Origin: Pegoplata infirma
Lineage: Eukaryota > Arthropoda > Insecta > Diptera > Anthomyiidae
Assembly (NCBI GenBank): GCA_963921195.1
Contig: OY992536.1
Span: 1,612,001 to 1,676,000, forward strand
Direction: 5' to 3'
Length of the DNA: 64,000 nucleotides
Part shown: positions 56,459 to 64,000 of the stretch, piece after piece
Layout: every line of letters begins with the position of its first letter
How positions within the stretch are numbered: the first letter of the stretch is position 1
Notes under the pieces: model-generated
Told to the model about the DNA's origin: nothing
The model's input: the letters and a program-made list of their open reading frames with translations, nothing else
Database searches by the model: none
Position numbers and translations under genes: made by a program

Positions 56459-59400
56459 GTTTGATTTAAACATTCCCAAAAGATTTAGGTTATTCTTGAA
56501 TCGTTGAGGAGTTAATGGCTTAGTAAAAATATCGGCTCGTTGTAGATCAGTATTAACATATTTGATTTCAAGGCTTTTATTGTTCTGAAGCTCTCTGATA
56601 AATTGCAATCTAATGTCAATGTGTTTTGTACTGTGGTGTAATTCTGGATTAGCGATAAGTCGAATTGCCCCTTGGTTATCGACATTTAAAATTATTGGCA
56701 TTTTTTGATTATAGCCAACATCAGCTAAAAGTTGTTGAAGCCAAATCGCCTCTTTGGCACCTTCGCACACCGCCATGCACTCTGCTTCGGTTGTCGATAA
56801 CGCAACTGTTTTTTGCCGATGGCTTCTCCAAGTTATTGCGCTATTATTGATCAAAAATACGTAGCCTGTTGTAGATCTTCTAGTATCGATATCACGAGCG
56901 AAATCGGCATCCGTATAACCTTCAAATTTAAAGGTATTTTCTGATTTATATACAATACAATAATCTAATGTAGCTTTTAGATATCGAAAAATTCGTTTTA
57001 AAGCGATGACGTGACTATTTTTAGGACTCTCGGTGAATTTGCTCACTTCTCCTACTGCATAAGAAATGTCGGGTCTGGACACAATTGCAGCAAACATAAG
57101 GGAACCAACAGCTTGTCTAAATGGAAATTTTTCTTCACATTCTCCACTTAATTTTGATAAATATATGTTGGAGTCGAAAGGTGTTGAAATTGGATTTGCA
57201 TTATTCATATTGAATCTGTTTATAATTTTCTTTATGTATAATTGTTGATTTATTTTAATGCTTTTGTTGAATCTATCGCGGTGAATTTCAAGTCCAACAT
57301 AATAATTATGTTCACCATATGTAATACAAAATTTTTTTGATAGTTTATCAATAAATATTTCAATTGCTGCTTTGCTGGGAGATATAATCAAACCATCGTC
57401 AACGTATAATAGCAAAATTATTTTGCTGTTATTGATATTTCCAAAGAAAACGCAAGGGTCGGCAATTGATTGTTTTAAATTAAAAATTTTAAGAAACTCA
57501 ACAAATTTAAAGTTCCAATTACGAGAAGCCTGTTTGAGGCCATAAAGACCCTTTTTGAGACGGCAAACATAGTCCTTACCTTGTTCCACGTTTATGCCAT
57601 TTGGAATTTCCATATACACTTCTTCGTCAAGATCTCCGTATAAAAAGGCTGTTTTTACGTCGAACTGCATCATTTCCATGTCTTCGATCGCGGCTAATGC
57701 CAGAAGTGCTCTCACTGAATCGTATCTTACGACTGGAGAATATGTCTCCTTATAGTCGATTCCAGCTTCTTGCGAATAGCCCTTGGCGACTAATCGAGCT
57801 TTGAAAATCGGTTTCTTGCTGCTTGGACTTGACTTTATTTTAAACACCCACTTACATCCAACAATATTTTTGTTGTTGGGTTTCTTAACCAATTGCCAAG
57901 TGTTGTTGTTTTCGAGCGAACTTAGTTCGTCATTAATTGCAGAGATCCAATTTTCAGCATTTTCTGAAGTTACTGCTTCATGGTAAGAATCCGGTTCTGA
58001 AATGGTTGCCAAACAGCTCATATAATCAAAACCAAGTCTCTGGGGTGGATTTATTTCTTTTCGAAGAGCATATCGCTTACTTTCTCGATTTGTTTCGACT
58101 GTTGGATCTGGATCTGTTGAGCTCGTTGGTGTTGTTATTGTGTTGGAGGTGGGCGGTTCATTTTTTATTGAAGATATTGGAGTACTTGATGCTTGTTGTT
58201 TGAACAAAGAAATATTAGAAACATTTTGCTGTTCTTCAGATTTTATTTCGTTTGTTTCCTCCTCTTTTTCGTCCCCACGAATTGTTGCTACCTTAATTGC
58301 CTTCTCATTAAACACTACGTCGCAGCTAACAATAACCTTTCTAGATTCTCGATCATACAAACGAAAGTTTTTTGCTGTGGGTTCGTAACCGACTAAGACC
58401 ATCTTTTTTGCTTTTGGATCCCACTTCTTCCTTCCAAGCTGTTTCGGCAGGTAAACCATGCATTCGGTGCCAAAAACCTTGATGTGACTTAAGTCTGGCT
58501 TTTTGCCAAACCAACTTTCATACGGTGTAATTGTTCGATTTGTTGTTGTTGTCGATCTATTTAGTACGTAAACAGCTGTTCTTACAGCTTCGGGCCAAAG
58601 AAATTTATTTAAACCACTTGCAAGTAACATGGTACGTGCCGACTCTTGTACCGTTCTATTATCTCTTTCGATGAACCCATTTTGCTCGGGGGTGTATGGA
58701 GAAATTTTTTCGAGCAAAATTCCTTTGTTGCTTAGCAGCTCAAGTACATCTTTATTTATGAATTCTGTACCATTGTCGCATCGTATGTATTTCACTCGTT
58801 CGCCAGTCATGTTGTGTACCATAAAAATAAAACATTTTAGTTTTTCAAGCACTTCAGATTTGTTAGATAAAAAATAAACATACCTGAAACATGTGCTTTC
58901 GTCCTTAAGCAACATGAAATAACGAACTCCTTGAATACCAGTTTCACTCATTGGGCCGCACAAATCCATATGAATATATTCACATTTGGCTGCATCACGT
59001 TTAGAACTTATACCATGTGACGAACGATGCATTTTACCACGCTTGCAATCCTCGCAGAAGAAATCATTTTTATCGGAAACAAGTATTCCATCAGCAACCT
59101 TTTTATCAGACATATTTTTAATTGATGCCGTGTTGATGTGCCCTAATCTACAATGCCATTGTTGAAGAGAATCTAATTTTGCAGAATTAGCCGCATCATT
59201 ACCTCGTACTGTAAAAAACATACGGAATTGATTTTTAGAATCTTTAACACCTGTTGCCAAAATATTTTTGCTCTTATCCATCATAACGCATGTTGTTGTT
59301 TCAATTAACATTGAAAACCCATTTGATGTTGCAGCTGCAGCAGAAAAAAGATTTTGTCCCAACTGCGGAACATATTGAACGTTTTTGAGAACACGCGGAA

Positions 59401-60397
59401 CCCACTTGTTGTTTACTAGAGCATTAATGTGTATCGTACCAAAACCCTTTATTGGCAATTTCTCATTGTTGGCAATACAAACAAACCGATCAGAACTTAT
59501 CATTTGTAAATCTGAGAACCACTCTTTGCGTGACGTCATATGCTGTGTTGCACCTGAGTCTGCAATCCATACGTCTTTATATGGCGCAAATACTACATCA
59601 GATGTCGAAGCAACGAAAGCAACCTCATCAACACTTTTGTCTCTTTGTTTGCCATATTCGGTTTTGTTTTTTATTTGTTTCTTCTTTGCACGACATTCTC
59701 TTTCCCAGTGACCCAGCTTGTGGCAAAAATTGCATTTTGATGTTTTCTTTCTTTCGGCAATTGATTTTTTGTATTTTTCGGTTTTGACATTAAAAGCAGC
59801 ATCTGTGACATCAACTTCACAATTCTTTTTATGCTGATCTTCTTCAAGTTGAAGTTTTGCCATAAGATTTTCAATTGTTCTTCCCTCTTTGATATTATAC
59901 CATACCGTTTTAAAGTTTCGATACTTTGGTGTTAAACTGCTAATAATTCGTACCATTTTAATATTATCAGAAAGTTTTTCTCCTTGTGCCTCAATCTCAG
60001 TTGCCAATGAAGACACTTTTGACACATATGCTGCCACTGACTCGTCCTCTTGCATTTTCTGTGAGAAATATTCTTCATAAAGACACATAACTTTAACTTC
60101 GCTTTGCTTGTCGTGAATATTTTGCAATTTGTTGTAGACTTCATTCGACGTTGTACATGACAATACATGATTTGCCTGTTCCTTTTCGATGGACGAAATT
60201 AAAATACCCATTGCTTTACCATCACGCTTCATCCATAAATCCTTTGCATCTTGGGAGGAGGTATCATTCAACTGCGCCTTCCCTTGTACTATTCCTAGCA
60301 ATCCCTGGCCTTTTAAAACCGCATCGACATTGAACTTCCATAACCTGTAGTTGCTGTTGTTCAGTCGGTGAAAAATATGGATGGTATCATCAGTCAT
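56450..60397 (-). CDS. copia-type Gag-Pol polyprotein, 1315 aa, intact
   Basis: A single frame begins with ATG at 60397. Gag (about 1-210, UBN2-type copia gag) ends with a CCHC zinc knuckle C222-x2-C225-x4-H230-x4-C235. The aspartic protease has DSG at 280-282. Integrase has an HHCC zinc part (WHCRLGH... CEDC, about 414-451) and a DD35E core D478, D541, E577, with 35 residues between the last two. The reverse transcriptase has D913 and the YVDD box 998-1001. RNase H has D1163, E1204, D1240 and D1261. All catalytic residues expected for these enzymes are present and no stop or frameshift interrupts the frame. Typical copia polyproteins are about 1400 residues; this one is slightly shorter, mainly in the integrase-RT linker. 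The product would self-process and make cDNA in cytoplasmic particles. Without a separate gag stop, the Gag excess must arise by another route, such as splicing (as in Drosophila copia); that is inference. Confidence 0.97.
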   Translation of the reverse strand: MTDDTIHIFHRLNNSNYRLWKFNVDAVLKGQGLLGIVQGKAQLNDTSSQDAKDLWMKRDGKAMGILISSIEKEQANHVLSCTTSNEVYNKLQNIHDKQSEVKVMCLYEEYFSQKMQEDESVAAYVSKVSSLATEIEAQGEKLSDNIKMVRIISSLTPKYRNFKTVWYNIKEGRTIENLMAKLQLEEDQHKKNCEVDVTDAAFNVKTEKYKKSIAERKKTSKCNFCHKLGHWERECRAKKKQIKNKTEYGKQRDKSVDEVAFVASTSDVVFAPYKDVWIADSGATQHMTSRKEWFSDLQMISSDRFVCIANNEKLPIKGFGTIHINALVNNKWVPRVLKNVQYVPQLGQNLFSAAAATSNGFSMLIETTTCVMMDKSKNILATGVKDSKNQFRMFFTVRGNDAANSAKLDSLQQWHCRLGHINTASIKNMSDKKVADGILVSDKNDFFCEDCKRGKMHRSSHGISSKRDAAKCEYIHMDLCGPMSETGIQGVRYFMLLKDESTCFRYVYFLSNKSEVLEKLKCFIFMVHNMTGERVKYIRCDNGTEFINKDVLELLSNKGILLEKISPYTPEQNGFIERDNRTVQESARTMLLASGLNKFLWPEAVRTAVYVLNRSTTTTNRTITPYESWFGKKPDLSHIKVFGTECMVYLPKQLGRKKWDPKAKKMVLVGYEPTAKNFRLYDRESRKVIVSCDVVFNEKAIKVATIRGDEKEEETNEIKSEEQQNVSNISLFKQQASSTPISSIKNEPPTSNTITTPTSSTDPDPTVETNRESKRYALRKEINPPQRLGFDYMSCLATISEPDSYHEAVTSENAENWISAINDELSSLENNNTWQLVKKPNNKNIVGCKWVFKIKSSPSSKKPIFKARLVAKGYSQEAGIDYKETYSPVVRYDSVRALLALAAIEDMEMMQFDVKTAFLYGDLDEEVYMEIPNGINVEQGKDYVCRLKKGLYGLKQASRNWNFKFVEFLKIFNLKQSIADPCVFFGNINNSKIILLLYVDDGLIISPSKAAIEIFIDKLSKKFCITYGEHNYYVGLEIHRDRFNKSIKINQQLYIKKIINRFNMNNANPISTPFDSNIYLSKLSGECEEKFPFRQAVGSLMFAAIVSRPDISYAVGEVSKFTESPKNSHVIALKRIFRYLKATLDYCIVYKSENTFKFEGYTDADFARDIDTRRSTTGYVFLINNSAITWRSHRQKTVALSTTEAECMAVCEGAKEAIWLQQLLADVGYNQKMPIILNVDNQGAIRLIANPELHHSTKHIDIRLQFIRELQNNKSLEIKYVNTDLQRADIFTKPLTPQRFKNNLNLLGMFKSNNE

Positions 60398-60497
60398 TTT
60401 TTTTTTTAATGAATTTAAATTTTTTTTTTTTAAGAAAAAACTTTAACTATTTAACATTTGCAAACACAGTAATTTTACACACGTTTAAACAAACTCC

Positions 60498-60512
60498 ACT
60501 GGGCCCATAACC
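60498..60512 (-). promoter_or_regulatory. primer-binding site matching the initiator tRNA-Met anticodon arm
   Basis: Immediately inside the 5' LTR the minus strand reads GGTTATGGGCCCAG. This is complementary to CUGGGCCCAUAACC, the anticodon stem-loop of eukaryotic initiator tRNA-Met, not to a tRNA 3' end. Drosophila copia is known to prime from a half-molecule of this tRNA cleaved in the anticodon region; this element appears to use the same mechanism. Confidence 0.85.
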
Positions 60513-60760
60513 TGATAAATTAAAACACGAGTGGAATATGTATTTAATAGTAATTCATGTATTTACAAAGGTTAGAAATGAAGTAAGGTTTAAAGAACAG
60601 TAATTCTATTATATATGTTACAAAACTTGTTGGTTGTAAATAGCTGAATACAACAGCCAATAGGAATGTGACACATGTTGAAAGAATAAGGATAAAATGG
60701 AATTGTTAATAATGCATATGATTATGCAGTGTTGCTAATTAAACAATGTTTTTCTTAACA
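60513..60760 (-). repeat. 5' LTR / promoter of the copia-class element
   Basis: 248 bp, same sequence as the 3' LTR. On the minus strand it has an ATTGG (CCAAT-box) motif (plus 60657-60661), a TATATAATAG TATA-like box (plus about 60607-60616) and, roughly 25-30 bp further, TTACTTCATT, a possible initiator. The ATTTT duplication follows at 60761-60765. The gag ATG lies 115 nt beyond the LTR. Confidence 0.9.
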
Positions 60761-60765
60761 ATTTT

Positions 60766-61842
60766 TTTGTTAATTTTAAAACTGCACCACTTATTTGGGT
60801 AACCCTTTATATGGCTTTTTAAATCAATTCATATATCATAGTATAAGAACATTTAACTCAATCACACCAATTTGGCATTAAAGGGTATAAAATATGTAGG
60901 CAAAGTAAACTAATAGATATAAGTTGACGTTTAACAAGGAGAAATTCACAAAACCGTTATATTTGAAAATTAATAAAAAAACAGCTTGTGGATGTCTCCT
61001 GGATTCACACTTACATACAAACTGTTTATTAGGGTGGAACGATTTTTTTGGTAAAAAGTTTTGTAGTGACAACAACATTTTTCCTATCATCACAAAATCC
61101 TTTCTTGAATAACGTTTTTGAGTCCATTAAATGCAGTTTTATCACTTTTTAACGAATACTTTTTTCCCAGTCCTTATAGACAATTAAGCATTGAACGTTG
61201 GGGCATCATAAGGGGCAAAAAGTCAAATTTTAAATTTTCAAATTATCTGGCAAATCTAATAGATAAGACCTTGCCGAAATTAGTTTTGCTTTTTGTTTGG
61301 TTTACTAATGTAAGCCAGTGTTGAGCGTTTTTAACCACTAAAGGTGGGTAAGTTGCTCGGTTTTCACGTGAAAATCTGTCAAACTCCATATAAAAAAAAA
61401 CATAAATTTCACACTAGCTTTACAAAAGCGTAAAAATTTCGCTGAAGAGGTATTCTGTTCACTGGTGAAAAACCGGCAAAATAACCCGGTATATGTTGCA
61501 TCAATACGCAACAACACTATAAGCAACATTTTTTTTAAAATTGTACAGACCATTTAAAAAGCGGTGAAATTTAACATTCAGAAATAAAATGAAGTAATTA
61601 TAAGTGTTTGGCACTGTAAACATTAATTATGTCACATAAATAGACAAAAATTATCAACAAAATTTTAATTGAAGGTATTTTATGTATGCTGATGCGCGAA
61701 ACATAACCAAACATATGACTGTCAAATTTTCACTACAAATTAATTGATGTTTCGAAACATTTTTTTTCACCGGTGAACAACTTACTTAGCTTTAGGTCAC
61801 TTACTATAAGTAATAAATAATACAAAATCATTAATTTTTCAT
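60766..61842. other. intergenic, no gene seen
   Basis: Moderately AT-rich without defined repeats or coding segments. TTTTTCACCGGTGAAAAA-like steps near 61460 and 61763 hint at a decayed inverted repeat. Confidence 0.4.
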
Positions 61843-62610
61843 CCCAGCAAATTTTTGCATTACTAGTAATGAATATAGTAATTAATAATAAGTATTGGTA
61901 TGTACTTACTCATTGCATGAAACCACAGACCATATAGACATGCAACACGAGTGCTTATTTTGGTACTTTCAATATGGACGCATACAAAATACTACTAAAT
62001 TTACTTCTCTGCCTAGAATACGTGTGCCTGTACGTGTGAGCTTTTGCATCTGTATTTTCGTTGTTTGTTTACGTTTTGTATGAAACGTCAAAAGTTACAC
62101 GCGCGTGCCGTCACTAATACATACACATATTCGAAACTTGTTCGTTTCACCCCTATGCATGAAACACTACTTATTCTATAAAGGCCGTGAGACAAAAATA
62201 ATTAGTGCCTACAAGCTTACGAGTAGGGAGATAAATAACTACTTACCTATAACGAGTAAAATAAGTAGTTACTTATGAGGAATAAAATAAATAGTTGCAA
62301 ACAGAGTTTGAAATAACTATTTATCATTGGATTAGTCGTTTTTGCGAAACTTTAAGCTAAAAAGGTAAAATAAATAATGTTTTTTTCTGATTGCACTTTA
62401 TTTCACAAGTTAACTTGCAAATAAGTATTTATTTTTAACATTCTCAATAATTTATTATTTATATTATTGCAAATAAGTACTTACATATTACAATATAAGT
62501 CACCAGTTGCTTTTTCTACTTAAGTAATGCAGTGGGTAATGAGTAGTTGTTATAAGTAATGTAATTGGCAGTCATTACTTTTCACAACACATTACCTAGT
62601 TTTGGCTGGG
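61843..62610. mobile_element. CCCAGC-ended element with AAGTAnTTACTTA motifs
   Basis: CCCAGCAAATTTTTGCATTA at 61843 pairs imperfectly with CATTACCTAGTTTTGGCTGGG-type sequence ending 62610; AT flanks both ends. Interior GTAATG, TAAGTAATG and AATAAGTA motifs occur in both orientations. Ends resemble the composite at 12556-14166. No coding capacity. Confidence 0.5.
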
Positions 62611-62689
62611 ATGTTAATACATTTGTAAAAAAAAGGTGATTTTTTTAATAAAAAATAAGAAAAACTTAAGAGGACCATATATTTTGAGA

Positions 62690-63190
62690 GGAGGGAGACC
62701 CTAATATTTGCAATTCTCAAATATATTTTTTTTATGATTCTGATATAATCAAAGAGTTCCATATTTTATATAAAAACTTTACGGCTGAGTATGCAAATTA
62801 TTTTTTTTTGCGATATGCGAAAATTTTTTGCACTACTCACATACATTTTTTCACGTTTCTTATATCTATTAGTGATCCCTCTTTAACATGGTTAATATTT
62901 GTTATTGAAACTTAGCGGTTGTGAATGTGAATTTGGTTTTTGGCGATTTGCGAAAAATATTTGCACTACCCAAATGAATTTTTCACGTTTTTTTGATATC
63001 CATAAGTTATCCCCTTTTTAATAATGTGCAGAATTTATATTAAAACTTAGCTGTTGAGTATGCGAATTTCGTTTTTTGCGATTTGCGAAAAATATTTGCA
63101 CTACGCAAATATATTTTTTCACATTTCTAATATCTAGAAGTTATAATTTTTTCAACCATGTGCATAATTTGTACAAAAACTTAGCGGTTT
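62690..63190. repeat. tandem array, ~134-bp unit, about 3.5 copies
   Basis: GCGATnTGCGAAAAnTnTTTGCACTAC starts at about 62810, 62943 and 63078 (spacing 133 and 135). Each copy is followed by TTTTTTCACnTTTCT...ATATCTA and ends AAAACTTAGCnGTT. A partial unit precedes the first. Non-coding. Confidence 0.75.
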
Positions 63191-64000
63191 ATGTTGATGC
63201 CGCAAAATGTACTAGGCCCACTGTGCATTGTCCGAAAATTTCAAATCAAATAAAATTTTTATGAAATTTCAAGGCCTGCAAAATCTCGCATGTGCAACAT
63301 TTTTTATAATTTTTGTTACTGTGGAATTGTTATATATCTTTTTTTTAACCTTTGGTAATAACCCAGATTTTAAAATTTTATTGAATTACCAAAGTGTTGA
63401 ATTGATAAAAAGTAATATATATTTGTGTCTGTGTGTGTTTGTGTGTGAGTTTGTATTTTTTATACCAAACAACCACAGTATAGGGGTATACTCATTTTGT
63501 CATTACGTGTGTAACGCGTCGATTACACAGTGCTACAACCTAAATGGGAATGGGATGAAACCAAAAGCAAATAAAAGTTGACATATCCCATAACAAAACC
63601 CTCAAGGCATTTTTCAGTTCAGCGCTACATTTTCTTTACACGCATTTGAAGATGGTGAACTTTTATTACAATTATAATAATAATTGCTTGAAAAGTGTAT
63701 AAGTGGCGTATGCTTAATTTTATAATTGGCTTTAAATAACAATTATGCGCAACGGTGAACAGTGGTTTATTTTTAATAATTCGGCTATTCAGTAAGTAGG
63801 TACTGACCCGATTGCAGAGAAATTTATACCGGTTACAGCTTACGTAATTTTGAGCTTAAAAAGGGTTAAGGGTTTTGTTATGTAAAACGTCAACTTTCAT
63901 TTGCTTTTGGTTTTATCACATTCCGATTCGGAACGGTCGATCTTGTATCATTGTGTTATCGGTCTAGGACCCCATAAAGCGATCGATTTAAAGTCACTCT
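63191..64000. other. intergenic; dispersed-repeat ends and a small inverted repeat
   Basis: ACAGTATAGGGGTATACTCA (63476) matches 33315-33340, and the window ends in GGTCTAGGACCCCATAAAGC, both parts of the same dispersed repeat. Bases 63558-63914 form an inverted repeat (AAACCAAAAGCAAAT and its inverse at 63900-63913, with GTTGACAT/CGTCAAC inside) that looks like a small MITE inserted in it. A (TGTG)n stretch lies at 63426-63450. No gene. Confidence 0.5.

Larger units (their letters stand above)
56199..60760 (-). mobile_element. complete copia-class (Ty1/copia) LTR retrotransposon
   Basis: The 4562-bp element has 248-bp LTRs (56199-56446 and 60513-60760) that I read as identical, both TG...CA on the coding strand, and a 5-bp ATTTT target duplication (56194-56198, 60761-60765). 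A tRNA-Met-type primer site follows the 5' LTR, and a purine-rich tract precedes the 3' LTR. One uninterrupted frame encodes gag, protease, integrase, reverse transcriptase and RNase H in that order, the order that defines Ty1/copia. Equal LTRs and an open frame imply a very recent insertion and possible activity. It is oriented opposite to the window's plus strand. Confidence 0.97.

Noticed and set aside
57066..59787. Several plus-strand frames of 60-111 codons within the copia element
   Set aside because: They are antisense shadows of the intact Gag-Pol frame.

Overview
This is an AT-rich, intron-containing, transposon-crowded piece of an insect nuclear genome. One conserved host gene, a copia-class retrotransposon primed from the anticodon arm of initiator tRNA-Met, and long runs of nested miniature DNA transposons point to a higher fly (Diptera, Brachycera). 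A calyptrate fly such as a blowfly or house-fly relative is my inference from composition and repeat style, not something the sequence proves.

Host gene. The only confident host gene lies on the minus strand between 31454 and 17165. Ten coding exons can be joined with canonical splice sites into a 5058-nt reading frame (1685 codons plus stop). The protein carries two WW domains, a PDZ domain, a FERM domain and a long proline/serine-rich tail that ends in a predicted helical segment. This is the FRMPD4/Preso-type scaffold architecture. Its first coding intron is about 8.7 kb and holds transposase remnants, a 1.4-kb foldback element built of 21-bp tandem repeats, and a Harbinger-like MITE with a G tract on one arm and a C tract on the other.

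Left flank (1-17164). This is a mosaic of repeats: a 1.95-kb foldback (721-2672); three elements with CCCGnGTAAAAA termini (3361-4059, 6010-8847, 9693-11557); a composite with a pogo-like deletion derivative and TA-flanked MITEs (12556-14166); and TA-flanked or CA-flanked MITEs up to 16531. The element at 9693-11557 carries a two-exon, 121-codon BEN-domain-like gene fragment on the plus strand and an exon-like open segment on the minus strand.

Right flank (31468-56193). This holds several related CACTCAAA-ended elements in both orientations, one interrupted by a TTA-flanked MITE; a 278-bp near-perfect palindrome; and three non-autonomous hAT-type elements with exact 8-bp target duplications. 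One hAT element is interrupted by a 5'-truncated LINE with its own 13-bp duplication.

Far right (56194-64000). A complete copia-type LTR retrotransposon (56199-60760, minus strand) has LTRs that read identical, a 5-bp ATTTT target duplication and an uninterrupted 1315-codon Gag-Pol frame, so it inserted very recently. Beyond it lie more MITEs and a tandem array of roughly 134-bp units. I see no intact tRNA, rRNA or other host gene. Most short open frames in the window are chance frames in AT-rich DNA or translations of repeats.
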